60,331 nucleotides of DNA, taken from NCBI RefSeq assembly GCF_014653275.1, contig NZ_BNAL01000018.1:1-60331 (forward strand), in the 5' to 3' direction. The notes under the pieces are model-generated. The model was not told where the DNA came from. It saw nothing but the letters and a program-made list of their open reading frames with translations, and ran no database searches. Below are positions 36,745-46,288 of the stretch, piece after piece. This stretch comes from Deinococcus piscis. GTDB taxonomy: Bacteria; Deinococcota; Deinococci; Deinococcales; Deinococcaceae. The position numbers were made by a program, and so were the translations under genes. The first letter of the stretch is position 1, and every line of letters begins with the position of its first letter.

Positions 36745-36821
36745 GGGGGCAGTGTAGTGGGACTCGGGAGAATCAGGCTCAGGCGGCAGCAGTCCCACCT
36801 GCTTCATCCAGTGACCAGCGA

Positions 36822-36856
36822 CAAAAAACAACCACAGGGCCGAACCTGTGGTTGTT
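36822..36856 (-). terminator. Strong terminator of the alanine symporter
   Basis: On the minus strand AACAACCACAGG and CCTGTGGTTGTT form a perfect 12-bp stem around a 6-base loop (36827-36838 with 36845-36856), running straight into six T. It lies 37 bases beyond the symporter stop. Confidence 0.9.
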
Positions 36857-36892
36857 CATGATGTTCTGTGGTTATCGGTGCTTTCGCCGCCG

Positions 36893-38368
36893 TTACTTCC
36901 AGACTTCGGCTGGCAATCTGTCGTTCAGCACGGGGTCAGCGCGGCGGTCAAATACCGGCTCGGCAGTTCCGGCGCGGCGCTGGCGGTCATAGTCCCGCAG
37001 CAGCCTGAGCGCCACCGGGCTAAGCAGCAACAACGCGACCAGGTTGGTGATCGCCATCAGGCCCATGCTGAGGTCGGCCATGTTCCATACGGTGGGCACG
37101 TCGCGCACAGCACCGAACACCACCATCCCCAGCACTAGCAGCCGGAACAGCAGCAGCAAGGTGCGGTTGCGGCTCAGATACTGCACGTTGCTCTCGGCGT
37201 AGGCGTAATTGCCGATGATGCTGGTAAACGCAAACAGGAAAATCGCCACGGCCAGGAAGTCGTTGCCCCAGCTTCCCACATGCTCGGTCAGGGCCGCCTG
37301 GGTCAGCTGCACGCCAGTTTCGGTGCCGCCCAGGTTCACGCCCGAGAGCAAAATGATGGCTGCTGTCGCCGTACAGACCATGATGGTATCTACAAACACG
37401 CCCAGCATCTGCACCAGCCCCTGCTGCACCGGGTGATTGACGCTGGCCGCCGCCGCCGCATTGGGGGCCGAGCCCATACCAGCTTCGTTGCTAAAGAGAC
37501 CGCGCTTGACACCGTTGAGCAGCGCTGCCGCGATACCGCCGGCCACGCCGCCCGCCGCGGCTTGCAGCCCAAAAGCACCCTGGAAGATGCTGGCGAACAT
37601 GCCCGGCAGCTCGCCCAGATTGGTCAGGATCACGTAGACAGCGATCAGCAGATACAGCGCCGCCATGATCGGCACGACCACCTCGGCCACCTTTGATACC
37701 CGCTTGATGCCCCCGAAGATGATCGGGGCCGTCAGCAGCGCCAGTACCAGTCCCACCGGCAGGGCACCGAAGCCGTAGCTGCTCACAGCAGCCACGATAG
37801 AGTTGCTCTGCACGGCGTTGAACACCAGCCCAAAGGCGATGATCAGGAAAATGGCAAACAGGCTGCCCATCCAGCTTTGCCCCAGGCCCTGGCGGATGTA
37901 GTAGGCCGGGCCGCCCCGGAAACCGTGTTCCTCATCCCGAACCTTGTAAGCCTGCGCCAAGCTGGCCTCAATCAGGGCCGTGCTCATGCCGATCAGCGCG
38001 GTCATCCACATCCAGAACACCGCGCCTGGACCACCCAGCGAAATGGCGATGGCGACCCCGGCGATGTTGCCGGTGCCGACCCGGCTCGCCAGGCCCGTAG
38101 CGAAAGCCTGAAACGAAGTGATGCCGCCGCGCCCACCGTCCATTGTGGGGCCACTATCCCGGCTGCCCATTACCACTTTCCAGGCATGGCCCAGCAAGCG
38201 CAGCTGCGCGGCGCCGGTCCGCACCGTGAAGTACAGCCCTGCGCCCACCAGCAGATAAATCAGGACCGAGCCCCACAGCAGACCGTTGCTCCGGTCCAGA
38301 AACTGGTCAAACAGCGGCTTGGGCGCTTCAGTCACTCCCAGCAGGGAAAACAAAGTCAGGAGATTCAC
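36893..38368 (-). CDS. Alanine/glycine:cation symporter (AGCS family)
   Basis: A 491-residue transporter with about 11 helices that imports alanine or glycine with sodium. The family hallmark GLASRVGTGNIAGVAIAISL follows GGITSFQAFATGLA, and later GGTETGVQLTQAAL and NYAYAESNVQYLS are standard AGCS blocks. The start is a GTG preceded by TAAGCT seven bases upstream, so it is leaderless. A strong terminator follows at 36822. It stands alone. Confidence 0.94.
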   Translation of the reverse strand: MNLLTLFSLLGVTEAPKPLFDQFLDRSNGLLWGSVLIYLLVGAGLYFTVRTGAAQLRLLGHAWKVVMGSRDSGPTMDGGRGGITSFQAFATGLASRVGTGNIAGVAIAISLGGPGAVFWMWMTALIGMSTALIEASLAQAYKVRDEEHGFRGGPAYYIRQGLGQSWMGSLFAIFLIIAFGLVFNAVQSNSIVAAVSSYGFGALPVGLVLALLTAPIIFGGIKRVSKVAEVVVPIMAALYLLIAVYVILTNLGELPGMFASIFQGAFGLQAAAGGVAGGIAAALLNGVKRGLFSNEAGMGSAPNAAAAASVNHPVQQGLVQMLGVFVDTIMVCTATAAIILLSGVNLGGTETGVQLTQAALTEHVGSWGNDFLAVAIFLFAFTSIIGNYAYAESNVQYLSRNRTLLLLFRLLVLGMVVFGAVRDVPTVWNMADLSMGLMAITNLVALLLLSPVALRLLRDYDRQRRAGTAEPVFDRRADPVLNDRLPAEVWK

Positions 38369-38495
38369 GGAGCGTAGCTTAGTGCATCCGGTTTAGGGGG
38401 CCGCTATACGTGTCCGAACAAGGCGAACGAAAAGTGACAGCTGCGAGGGTCAGGCCAGAGAGAAACCCGCGTGCCAGCGGGTGCGTAGAAGTGTT

Positions 38496-39374
38496 ATGTC
38501 CGCGCTCCCTGACCCTCTGGCCCCTCTGCGTGAACCCACGCCCCGCCTCTGGCGCTGGCTGCTCCCGCTCATGGTGATGGCCTTGCTCACCTTGCCCACG
38601 CTGCTGTTGTTGCCGCCGCTGCTCGGACTGCCACGCTACGAGGTGCAGGCGGGCACGGTTGTGGCCCGTTCGCTGGGGTCTACCGTGCGAATAGAGCAGG
38701 ACACGCCGGTGCAGCGCGGGCCGGTTACGCTCAGGGGCAAGCTAGTAGGCAGCAATGCCGACGGGTACGTGGTGGGCCGCTTCGGCAGCGAATACGGCAC
38801 GCTGAACGTGTACAGCGACGGCAGCCAGGGTGCAGACGCGCTGCTGTTCGCCACCCAGCCCCGGCCCACACTGCTGACGCCCGCCCACCCGGACACGCTA
38901 CTGACCACCTGGAGGCGCGGGGACAGCGCCACTTTTGCCCCAGCGCGGCGGGCGGGCTACGACCTGCTTTCCCTCGGAAGCACGCTGCTGATCCTTCCCA
39001 TCCTGGCCCTGCTGCTGGCCCCACGTAAGCCCATTCGCTACGAACTGGACCGCAGCGGCGCAGACGGTGGCGCGCTGGTCATCCACACTGGAGCTTCCCA
39101 AACCCGCCTGCCACTCACCAGTACAGAAGCCCGCCTGACCTCCTACGGACTGGGCGTGCGGCTGCTGGGCACAGGTCTACCCGGCTATTACACTGGCACC
39201 TTTTCCATTGCAGGCGCGGCAGTGTCCGCAGGCCGTGTGCAGGCCGCTGCCACCAGCGCCAAGCCACCGCAGGCGCTGCTGCTGACCCACGGTGGCAAGA
39301 CCTACTACCTGACCCCGAGTGACCCGGAGGTGGTGGCGGGGTGGTTCGGGCATAGGCCGAAAGACGGAGGATAA
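38496..39374 (+). CDS. Membrane protein with PH-like C-terminal domain, hypothetical
   Basis: A 292-residue protein. Two hydrophobic segments (LLPLMVMALLTLPTLLLLPPLLG and LLSLGSTLLILPILALLLAP) bracket an extracytoplasmic beta-rich region. The C-terminal end, YYTGTFSIAGAAVSAGRVQA to YYLTPSDPEVVAGWF, resembles the bacterial PH-like domain found in conserved membrane proteins of unknown function. The start at 38496 is the second ATG of the frame; TAGAAG upstream is a poor -10 element. It converges on purK. Role unknown, perhaps envelope-related. Confidence 0.65.
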   Translation: MSALPDPLAPLREPTPRLWRWLLPLMVMALLTLPTLLLLPPLLGLPRYEVQAGTVVARSLGSTVRIEQDTPVQRGPVTLRGKLVGSNADGYVVGRFGSEYGTLNVYSDGSQGADALLFATQPRPTLLTPAHPDTLLTTWRRGDSATFAPARRAGYDLLSLGSTLLILPILALLLAPRKPIRYELDRSGADGGALVIHTGASQTRLPLTSTEARLTSYGLGVRLLGTGLPGYYTGTFSIAGAAVSAGRVQAAATSAKPPQALLLTHGGKTYYLTPSDPEVVAGWFGHRPKDGG

Positions 39375-39394
39375 GGCTTACGCCCACCCACCAC

Positions 39395-40522
39395 TCAGGG
39401 AATCAGCGCTTCCAGCTGCTCCAGCCGTGCCCGCAGCGTTTCTGCGTCGGGGGCGGTCAGGTTCACATGGCCCAGCTTGCGCCCGCTCCGCCACGCCTTG
39501 TGGTAGAGGTGAATGTGGGTGCCGGGCAGGGCGTCAATGGCGTCCCAGTCGGGCTGGGCGGTTTCGTCTTCCACGCCGACCCAGTTCACCATTGCTACTG
39601 CGTGCAGCGGCTTCCAGTCGCTCAGCGGCAGGCCCAGCACGGCCCGCACCTGCGCCCCGAACTGGCTGATGCCACCGCCGTCCTGGGTCAGATGCCCGGA
39701 GTTGTGGACACGGGGGGCCACTTCGTTGACCAGCAATTCGCCGTTCGGCAGCTCAAAGAATTCCAATGTCATCAGCCCTTCGAGGCCCCAGGCCTCAGCC
39801 ACCCGGCGGGCCAGCTCACGGGCCTGGGCGGCGGCTTTCTGGTCAGCGCCGGCGTACACCGAAGTCCGCAGGATGCCGCTGCGGTGGACATTTTCCACCA
39901 GCGGTCCGAAGGCCAGTTCGCCCTGCGCTGTGCGGGCCACGCCCAGGCTCACCTCACGCACGAACGGCACCAGCCCTTCGAGCACACACGGCACGCGGCC
40001 CAGGTCATCCCAGGCAGCTCGCAGCTCGGCTTCGCTCCTCACCCGGCGCTGGCCCTTGCCGTCGTAGCCCAGCTCGGAGGTCTTGAGAATGCCCTGGCCG
40101 CCCACACGCGCCAGCGCACCGTCCAGGTCACTTTCTGACTCAATCACTGCAAAGTCGGCGGTGCCTGCACCTGCGGCCCGCAGGGCTTCCTTCTCGCGGG
40201 CACGGTGCTTGGAGTGCGCCAGCAGCCCCGCGCCGGGGCGCACAGGCACGCGCCCTTCCAGATATTCCAGCGCTTCTACCGGCACATTCTCGAACTCCAG
40301 GGTGACGGCGTCGCATTCGGCCAGCCGCGCCAATCCCTGCGGGTCGGTGTACGGGGCCTGAAGGTGCTCGGCGCACAGCCGCGCTCCCGCCTGCGGGTCC
40401 GGCTCCAGCGCCACCACCCGCACGCCCAGGGGGATGGCGTCCAGCGCCAGCATCTGCGCCAGCTGCCCGCCGCCCAGAATGCCCAGCGACAGTGTTCTGC
40501 GTTCTTGGCCCTCCCACTTCAT
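39395..40522 (-). CDS. purK: N5-carboxyaminoimidazole ribonucleotide synthase
   Basis: A 375-residue ATP-grasp enzyme of purine synthesis that carboxylates AIR at N5. The N-terminal motif [16 protein letters not shown], the ATP-grasp blocks [10 protein letters not shown] and [17 protein letters not shown], and [17 protein letters not shown] are all family-typical. Length is normal. Its ATG overlaps the purE stop by 4 bases, so purE-purK is an operon read in that order. No regulator site is visible. Confidence 0.97.
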   Translation of the reverse strand: MKWEGQERRTLSLGILGGGQLAQMLALDAIPLGVRVVALEPDPQAGARLCAEHLQAPYTDPQGLARLAECDAVTLEFENVPVEALEYLEGRVPVRPGAGLLAHSKHRAREKEALRAAGAGTADFAVIESESDLDGALARVGGQGILKTSELGYDGKGQRRVRSEAELRAAWDDLGRVPCVLEGLVPFVREVSLGVARTAQGELAFGPLVENVHRSGILRTSVYAGADQKAAAQARELARRVAEAWGLEGLMTLEFFELPNGELLVNEVAPRVHNSGHLTQDGGGISQFGAQVRAVLGLPLSDWKPLHAVAMVNWVGVEDETAQPDWDAIDALPGTHIHLYHKAWRSGRKLGHVNLTAPDAETLRARLEQLEALIP

Positions 40523-41049
40523 TCGGCACCCCCCTGCGGGTGGCCCTCAAAGTAAGGGTCGTCCAGCACGGTCTGGGTTTGGGCCTGGCGGAAGCTGTCC
40601 AGCGCCGAGCGTACCGCCTCATCTGTCGTCGCCAGCATGGCCGCCGCAAACAGGGCCGCATTTTTGGCCCCCGCCTGCCCTATCGCAAAGGTCGCCACCG
40701 GCACGCCCGCCGGCATCTGCACGATGCTCAGCAGGCTGTCCTGGCCACTGAGAGAGCGGCTCTGCACCGGCACCCCCAGCACCGGCACGCGGGTAAAGGC
40801 CGCCAGCATCCCCGGCAGGTGCGCCGCGCCGCCCGCCCCGGCGATGATGCAGGCCAGCCCTAACCGCTCGGCCCGCGCCGCGTAGCTGGGCAACAGGTGC
40901 GGTGTCCGGTGCGCCGACAGCACGCGAACCTCATAGGGGACGCCCAATTGCGCCAGCAGGTCCAACGCGCCCTGCATGGTTTCAAAATCGGAGCGGCTGC
41001 CCATCACGACGCCGACTCGGGGAGCTTGGGAAGAGGCCTGTGCGGTCAT
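40519..41049 (-). CDS. purE: N5-carboxyaminoimidazole ribonucleotide mutase
   Basis: A 176-residue class I PurE that moves the carboxyl group of N5-CAIR to C4. The substrate loop [14 protein letters not shown] and the catalytic SAHRTPHLL are present, as is [12 protein letters not shown]. Start: an ATG at 41049 lies seven bases after CATCAT, so I prefer it; an in-frame ATG at 41058 adds three residues and would overlap that element. It is first in the purE-purK operon, 89 bases from the next gene upstream. Confidence 0.96.
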   Translation of the reverse strand: MTAQASSQAPRVGVVMGSRSDFETMQGALDLLAQLGVPYEVRVLSAHRTPHLLPSYAARAERLGLACIIAGAGGAAHLPGMLAAFTRVPVLGVPVQSRSLSGQDSLLSIVQMPAGVPVATFAIGQAGAKNAALFAAAMLATTDEAVRSALDSFRQAQTQTVLDDPYFEGHPQGGAE

Positions 41050-41138
41050 GAGGCCCATGATGGCAGGTCAGCAGGTGAAGAGGCCACCCCAGGGCGGACA
41101 GACAAGCAGCCTCACCGTGCCCCACAAAGCTGCCGCCG

Positions 41139-42248
41139 CTACACCCGCCGCAGCAACTCTGCCAGCAGCGCCACCCTCTCCGGCCACAGGTCCAGCCGGA
41201 TATGCTCGTGGGCCGCGTGTGCCCCGTCGCCCGGCGCACCCAGACCGTCCAGGGTGGGGCACAGTGGCGCAGTGAAATTGCCGTCGCTGCCGCCCCCCAC
41301 CGCCGTCTCACTCAATTTGAAGCCCAGGTCCTGCGCGGCGGCCTGGGCCCGCGCGAACAGGGCCAGCGTTTCTGGGCTGCGCGGAAAGGGCGGGCGGTTC
41401 AGGGTCAGCGCCCACTCGGCCTGCACCCGCCCGTCGGCTGGGGTCAGGGCGGCCAGCTCACGCATGACCCGCTCGTCCTCCCCCGCCTGCGCCACCCGCA
41501 CATCCAGCCCCAAGCGGCAGCCCGCAGGCACCACATTGCTGGCCGTTCCCCCAGCAATCTGCGTGACCAGCACGGTAGTACCCAGTTCCGGGCGGGCCAG
41601 TGCCTCAATCTGGGGAATCAGCCCGGCAGCGGCGGCAATGGCACTGGCACCGCGCTCCGGCTCGTTGCCCGCGTGGGCCGCTTGCCCAGTCAGGGTCAGG
41701 GCCGCGTCAATCACCCCTTTGCGGCCTGTCTTGAGGGCGTGGGCGTGGGCCGTATCCGCTGCGCCAACCGGCGGCTCCGGCACCAGGGCGGCGCGGGCGG
41801 CCCCCGCTTCATGCTCAATGTGGGCGCGGCTGGAGGGACTACCGATTTCCTCGTCGGGCGTGACCAGCAGCACGATGCCGCCTGCGGGCCACTGCCCGGC
41901 CAGCGCCCGCAGCGCATGAATGGCTCCGACCAGGCCCGCTTTCATGTCATAGACGCCAGGGCCATATAGCCGCTCACCTTCAACCCGCAGCGGCATGTCC
42001 GCCAGGGTGCCGTGCGGCCAGACTGTATCGGCGTGAGCCAGGATCAGCAGGGGCGAGCGCGTGCCATCCACCCCAAAAGCAAAGCGCCGCGTGCCTCCAG
42101 AAAGGAGCTGCACCTCGGCACCCAGGTCACAGGCCCAGCCTTCTACCGTGTCCAGCACGCGGGCCACAGCCACTGGGTCCGACGACGGAGACTCCATCTC
42201 CGCCAGGGTGAGCAGGTCGCGCCGCAGGGCTTCGGGGTCAGGAAACAT
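41139..42248 (-). CDS. M20-family carboxypeptidase, CPG2-like
   Basis: A 369-residue zinc peptidase similar in outline to carboxypeptidase G2. Metal-binding blocks are LILAHADTVWPHGTL, LYGPGVYDMKAGLVGAIHAL and VTPDEEIGSPSSR; the lid carries TLTGQAAHAGNEPERGASAI. The start at 42248 (an ATG) removes the first seven residues of a longer frame; no strong -10 or ribosome binding site decides it. It may hydrolyse C-terminal glutamate from small molecules or peptides; the actual substrate is unknown. It is a distant paralog of the gene at 19862-20950. Confidence 0.88.
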   Translation of the reverse strand: MFPDPEALRRDLLTLAEMESPSSDPVAVARVLDTVEGWACDLGAEVQLLSGGTRRFAFGVDGTRSPLLILAHADTVWPHGTLADMPLRVEGERLYGPGVYDMKAGLVGAIHALRALAGQWPAGGIVLLVTPDEEIGSPSSRAHIEHEAGAARAALVPEPPVGAADTAHAHALKTGRKGVIDAALTLTGQAAHAGNEPERGASAIAAAAGLIPQIEALARPELGTTVLVTQIAGGTASNVVPAGCRLGLDVRVAQAGEDERVMRELAALTPADGRVQAEWALTLNRPPFPRSPETLALFARAQAAAQDLGFKLSETAVGGGSDGNFTAPLCPTLDGLGAPGDGAHAAHEHIRLDLWPERVALLAELLRRV

Positions 42249-42302
42249 GACCCCATAAGACAACACTGCTTCTCAAAAACAAACCTGGCCACAGGCCCAA
42301 CG

Positions 42303-42332
42303 AAAAAAAGGCGAAGCCGCTTAAGCTTCGCC
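42303..42332 (-). terminator. Terminator of the tRNA-Gln pair
   Basis: On the minus strand GGCGAAGC and GCTTCGCC form an 8-bp stem around TTAAGCG, followed by seven T. It ends the tRNA-Gln transcript. Confidence 0.9.
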
Positions 42333-42336
42333 TCTT

Positions 42337-42411
42337 TGGCAGGGATACAAGGACTCGAACCCTGAATAACAGAACCAAAATCTGCTGTGTTGCCAATTAC
42401 ACCATATCCCT
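42337..42411 (-). tRNA. tRNA-Gln (TTG)
   Basis: A 75-base cloverleaf on the minus strand. AGGGATA pairs with TATCCCT, a discriminator G precedes an encoded CCA, and the anticodon loop is TTTTGGT with anticodon TTG. It is the second of two tRNA-Gln genes and differs from the first at a single base, the anticodon wobble position. Confidence 0.96.
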
Positions 42412-42436
42412 ATGGATTCTTCCCAGCGGGCGACTC

Positions 42437-42511
42437 TGGCAGGGATACAAGGACTCGAACCCTGAATAACAGAACCAGAATCTGCTGTGTTGCCAATTAC
42501 ACCATATCCCT
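42437..42511 (-). tRNA. tRNA-Gln (CTG)
   Basis: Identical to its neighbour except that the anticodon is CTG instead of TTG. It is the promoter-proximal copy, separated from the second by 25 bases. Both are transcribed from one promoter at 42551-42579. Confidence 0.96.
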
Positions 42512-42550
42512 ATGGCACCAACCTGGGAAGGCTCAAGATGAGCGAGGAGA

Positions 42551-42579
42551 AGTATAGCGGGGTCCACCTATCCCGTCAA
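42551..42579 (-). promoter_or_regulatory. Promoter of the tRNA-Gln pair
   Basis: On the minus strand TTGACG, a 17-base spacer and TATACT, 39 bases before the first tRNA. It is an excellent sigma70-type promoter. Confidence 0.85.
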
Positions 42580-42655
42580 GCATGGGCAGAGACCCACCAC
42601 ACGGGCAGCACAGCAATCTACACGGGCGGACCCACAATCAAACGGGTAGACCTGC

Positions 42656-42695
42656 AATAAAAAACCCGCTCGCCTTACAAGAAGGTTCCGAGCGG
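42656..42695 (-). terminator. Terminator of folC
   Basis: On the minus strand CCGCTCG and CGAGCGG (42689-42695 and 42666-42672) form the outer stem, with an inner CCTT/AAGG, and run into a T-rich tail. It lies 37 bases after the folC stop. Confidence 0.8.
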
Positions 42696-42731
42696 TTATG
42701 TTCAATACTCTAGCGCGGTATGCAGTATTCG

Positions 42732-43922
42732 TCAAGGTGATGCAGGCGGTCCCGAGCGGGCCAGCGCCCAGGTCCGTGCCAGACCGACCAGATACAGACT
42801 GCCTGCCACCAACAGGGTGCCGCCCGGCGGAGTCAGGGCCAGGGCACGCTCCAGGGCACGCTGCGGGTCTGCAAAGCCTTCCCCGCCCCACCCGGCAGCC
42901 AGGTCAAGTGGCGAGGTGGCCGCTTCACCCGGTGCAGTGAAGACCCGCTGAGGGGCGAGCGGCAGCAGGGGAGCCAACGTCTGGGCTGTGTCTTTGCGGG
43001 CAAAGCTGCCAAACAGCAGCACATCCACCCTGCTGAGGCTGGCCGCCAGGGCCTGAGCAGCAGCGGGGTTGTGGGCACCGTCCAGCAGCACGGTTCGTCC
43101 CTGACAGGCAATGCGTTCCAGCCGCCCAGGCCAGGAAGCGTCCAGCGCTGCTTCCAAGCCGTCGTCATAACCGAGCAGACGCAAAGCGGCCAGGGCCAGC
43201 GCCGCATTTTGCCGCTGATGCTCGCCGGGAAGCGCTGGGGGCCGGGGCAACGCAAACAGCTCTGGGTGGCTGGCTGGCGTATGCAGCGGAGCGCCCAACT
43301 CCTGCGCGGTAGCGGCCACGACTTCCAGCGCTTCGCCGGAGGCCGTGGTGAGCAGCGGCACACCAGGCCGGGCAGCGCGGGCCTTGTCGGTAGCAATCTC
43401 GGCCACGGTGCCGCCCAGAGCAGCGGTATGGTCCAGGCCCACGTTGGTCAGCAGCACGGCGTCCACGTTCGCCAGCGCGTGGGTGGCGTCGCTTTGCCCG
43501 CCAACGCCTGCCTCCATCACGGCCAGCTCGACCCCACTCTGCGCGAAAGTCTGCGCCGCCAGCGCCAGCGCCAGGTCAAAAAAGGCGGCGTCAGGTGCCT
43601 CCTGCTGCGCCCAGCGCACAAAGTCGCGTGTGCGGGCAGGGTCCAATTCTTCGCCCAGAAGACGAATCCGCTCCTCGAAGTGGTGCAGGTGCGGACTGGT
43701 AAAGCGCCCGGCCCGCACCCCAGCGGCCAACAGCCCCGCTTCCAGCATGGCGCAGGTGCTGCCTTTGCCGTTGGTGCCCACCACCCGCAGGCTGCGGAAC
43801 TGCGTGTCGGGAGCGCCCAAACGGTCCAGCAGGGCGCGGGCCGGACCCGCACTGCGGACCTGACCGGCGGCGCGGGTCCGGGAAAACAGCCAGTCGTAGT
43901 CAGGGTCAGGGCCTTGAGTCAT
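42732..43922 (-). CDS. folC: Folylpolyglutamate/dihydrofolate synthase
   Basis: A 396-residue Mur-ligase-type enzyme that adds glutamate to dihydropteroate or folates using ATP. The P-loop is [15 protein letters not shown], followed by [47 protein letters not shown] and [17 protein letters not shown] are standard. TAGCCT lies six bases before the ATG, so it is leaderless. It is separated from folK-folB-folP (57188-58952) and has its own terminator. Confidence 0.95.
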   Translation of the reverse strand: MTQGPDPDYDWLFSRTRAAGQVRSAGPARALLDRLGAPDTQFRSLRVVGTNGKGSTCAMLEAGLLAAGVRAGRFTSPHLHHFEERIRLLGEELDPARTRDFVRWAQQEAPDAAFFDLALALAAQTFAQSGVELAVMEAGVGGQSDATHALANVDAVLLTNVGLDHTAALGGTVAEIATDKARAARPGVPLLTTASGEALEVVAATAQELGAPLHTPASHPELFALPRPPALPGEHQRQNAALALAALRLLGYDDGLEAALDASWPGRLERIACQGRTVLLDGAHNPAAAQALAASLSRVDVLLFGSFARKDTAQTLAPLLPLAPQRVFTAPGEAATSPLDLAAGWGGEGFADPQRALERALALTPPGGTLLVAGSLYLVGLARTWALARSGPPASP

Positions 43923-43994
43923 CTTGACAGGCTAGCGCCCAGCAGCGACGGGCTGCGCTTGACCGGCGGCGCCCAAGCCCTTCATGCTGGACGC

Positions 43995-44714
43995 ATGGGC
44001 CGGACTGCTGCACTCTCCCCTGCCACCGAGGATTACCTCAAGCAGCTGTATCTGCTGGGGCAGCAAGGACGGGTCTCCACCCAGGCACTGGCGCTGGCAC
44101 TGGCCGTTGCCCCCGCCAGTGTGACTGGCATGCTGCACAAACTGACCGAGCAGGGCCTGGTGGTCCACGCCCCCTACCGGGGAGCGCAGCTGACCCCGGA
44201 AGGTGAGCAGGCAGCCCTCAAGGTGCTGCGCCATCACCGCCTGCTGGAACTGTTCTTGTACCGGTCGCTGGGCGTCCCACTCGAAGAGGTGCATGAGGAA
44301 GCCGAAGCCCTGGAGCATGCGCTCTCGGAGCGGCTCGAAGCCCGCATGGCCGCCTGGCTGGGCGAACCCAGCTTTGACCCGCACGGCGACCCTATTCCCT
44401 CGCCCAGCGGTGACTTGCCACTGCGGGCCGAGCGCAGCCTGACCACCCTAACCGCAGGCGAGCGGGCGCGGGTGTCGCGGGTGCCCGACCAGCCGACTGA
44501 GCAACTGCGGCAACTGCTGGAGTCGGGCCTGCGCCCCGAAGCCGAGGTGGAGCTGTCTGGTTATGACCACGAACTCAGCGCTGTCAGGCTCCTGATTGCG
44601 CCGCCAGCCGGCAGCCAGAGTACCGTCTGGACCCCGCTGACACTGCCACAGTCCGTCGCAGGACAGATTCAGGTGTACGGCGAAGAGGCAGGCGAGCTCA
44701 CCGCTTCCGAGTAG
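43995..44714 (+). CDS. DtxR-family metal-dependent regulator (MntR-like)
   Basis: A 239-residue transcription factor. The N-terminus is a winged helix ([16 protein letters not shown], then [20 protein letters not shown] as the recognition helix), and the middle [20 protein letters not shown] and [15 protein letters not shown] carry the metal-binding dimerisation helices with conserved His and Glu. A C-terminal SH3-like FeoA domain follows ([18 protein letters not shown]). Members repress iron or manganese uptake genes; in Deinococcus such a protein controls manganese. CATGCT precedes the ATG by six bases, a weak -10 element. Confidence 0.87.
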   Translation: MGRTAALSPATEDYLKQLYLLGQQGRVSTQALALALAVAPASVTGMLHKLTEQGLVVHAPYRGAQLTPEGEQAALKVLRHHRLLELFLYRSLGVPLEEVHEEAEALEHALSERLEARMAAWLGEPSFDPHGDPIPSPSGDLPLRAERSLTTLTAGERARVSRVPDQPTEQLRQLLESGLRPEAEVELSGYDHELSAVRLLIAPPAGSQSTVWTPLTLPQSVAGQIQVYGEEAGELTASE

Positions 44715-44776
44715 ACGCGGCCCCGACGGTCAAAGGGTTGAGGCCGCCGTCCTTGGGGCTCATCAGGACTGCGCCG

Positions 44777-45571
44777 TCAGAACTGCACCACCCGCCAGTT
44801 GTGCAGCGGGTCTTCGCGGCCAGGGTCCAGCATCAACTCCAGGTATTCGCGGCGGTGCAGCGCGTCGGCCAGGGCGAAGCGGTGGCCTTCATGCACTGCG
44901 ATGCCCCGCTCCATCTGGGTGTGCCCGTACACCCCGAAGGCCAACCCAGCCAGCTCCACATACTCTGGCGTATCCAGAAACCAGCGCTTGCTTGACGGGT
45001 CACTGTAAAACCACTCGTCGTAGCAGGCGTGGGCAGGCAGCGGCCCCACGTGGGCGAACTGGACCTGCCCCACCCGCAACTCGCGCAGGAAAGTGCCCAC
45101 CCAGGCGCTCAGGTCTGCGGGCAGCACCACGCCACCGTGACGTGGGTCGAACTCGGTGTGGCGCAGGCCCCCACCCGTACCCAGCACAAACTGCGGCTGT
45201 ACCAACACATCGTCGTGGTTGCCCAGGATGATGTGTACTGATCCCGGTGCCTGCGCCTGATAGTCGCGCACAGCCCGCAGCCCCGCCATTTGCAGCTCGG
45301 CCACCTGCCTTTGGTGCTCTGGGTTGTGGCGGTCATAGGGCGCACCCAGCAGCTCGTCGTAGGCTCGCTGGCTTTTAGGGTGAACCAGGTCACCCAGCAG
45401 CACCACCTGATACAGCCCGCTGCGAACCGGGGGGGTAGGCTGACCGCCCGGTGTGACGCAACCAGCTGAGCGCAGCGCCCCCCACAATCCGGCAAAGTCG
45501 GCATGGACATCACCGACCACGATGAATTTGCGTAGCCCCGCTGAGGAAGCTCTGGGCGAAGGGTCCGTCAT
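44777..45571 (-). CDS. Metallophosphoesterase
   Basis: A 264-residue calcineurin-like phosphoesterase. All metal sites are present: VVGDVHADFAGLW, LLGDLVHPKS, LGNHDDVLVQ, FAHVGPLP and VYGHTQMERG. The layout resembles bis(5'-nucleosyl)tetraphosphatase or PrpE-like enzymes, but the substrate is not known. It follows the DdrA-like gene with a 6-base gap, so they are in one operon. The other phosphoesterase in the window (15824-16558) belongs to another subgroup. Confidence 0.85.
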   Translation of the reverse strand: MTDPSPRASSAGLRKFIVVGDVHADFAGLWGALRSAGCVTPGGQPTPPVRSGLYQVVLLGDLVHPKSQRAYDELLGAPYDRHNPEHQRQVAELQMAGLRAVRDYQAQAPGSVHIILGNHDDVLVQPQFVLGTGGGLRHTEFDPRHGGVVLPADLSAWVGTFLRELRVGQVQFAHVGPLPAHACYDEWFYSDPSSKRWFLDTPEYVELAGLAFGVYGHTQMERGIAVHEGHRFALADALHRREYLELMLDPGREDPLHNWRVVQF

Positions 45572-45577
45572 GACGCT

Positions 45578-46204
45578 TTACTCGGCGTCCCGCAGGACCG
45601 CCTGCAACTCCTTGTAGATTTGCCGACTTTCTTCCAGGGTGTTGCCATAGCCGCGCATCAGCACCGGCGCGATTTCCTTGCCACGTCCAGCGGCGCGAAT
45701 CTGCGCGATCAGGTCGTCAATGTGCCCACGGGCCTTTTCCATCTGGGGGTCGCGTGGCGGCTCCGGCGGCAGGCTGGGGCGAGGAGTCAGCGCCGCCCCT
45801 TCTGCTCCAGTTTCGAGCAGGGTGGTGTCCGCGCCCTCGTCGGGGTCATAGTCCACCCAGTGCACTTCTCCTTCGCCCAGCGACGCGACACCGTACAGCC
45901 GGGCAGCGTCGGCCAGGGCGGCCAGCTTGGCGTCTTCCAGGGTATAGCCGCTGGCGAGGCCCTCCCGTTCCAGGCCAGCGGCACACAGCCGCGCCCGCAC
46001 CACCGGAGGCTGCATGCTGTCGCAGGCCCAGTGCAGCGACCAGTCGGGATCGGCCTGGTCCAGCTGGCCCACCAGCAGCGCCAGCTGTGGGGCGGGCACC
46101 ACCCGCGCCTGATCGTCACGCACTTCCAGGGTGGCCCAATCTGTCATGCTGACCCGCAGCGCTTCTCTGACCCCATCCAGCCTGACCCGGCGTTCCTGAT
46201 TCAT
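45578..46204 (-). CDS. DdrA/Rad52-like protein (putative single-strand DNA annealing)
   Basis: A 208-residue protein that I match, from memory of the family rather than by search, to DdrA-like Rad52 proteins. The middle (LVGQLDQADPDWSLHWACDS, then VVRARLCAAGLEREGLASGY, then AKLAALADAARLYGV) follows the Rad52 core order, in which a D-W-S segment, a re-expressed ligand strand with R-E, and a D-A...A...G-I/V helix recur. Its length equals that of D. radiodurans DdrA, and the C-terminal ESRQIYKELQAVLRDAE is similar in type. TAGACT seven bases upstream gives a leaderless start. It is the first gene of an operon with a phosphoesterase. Function is inferred. Confidence 0.5.
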   Translation of the reverse strand: MNQERRVRLDGVREALRVSMTDWATLEVRDDQARVVPAPQLALLVGQLDQADPDWSLHWACDSMQPPVVRARLCAAGLEREGLASGYTLEDAKLAALADAARLYGVASLGEGEVHWVDYDPDEGADTTLLETGAEGAALTPRPSLPPEPPRDPQMEKARGHIDDLIAQIRAAGRGKEIAPVLMRGYGNTLEESRQIYKELQAVLRDAE

Positions 46205-46288
46205 GTGCGGCAGTCTAGAGTATTTGCCCCGCGTGAGAAGGGCAATTTAGGCTGTAGTTCAGGCTCTCAGCGGGCCGAACACAGGCCT

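Noticed and set aside
43071..43994. A 308-codon upstream extension of the DtxR-type regulator
   Set aside because: It is opposite folC, and the regulator-like sequence begins only at 43995.
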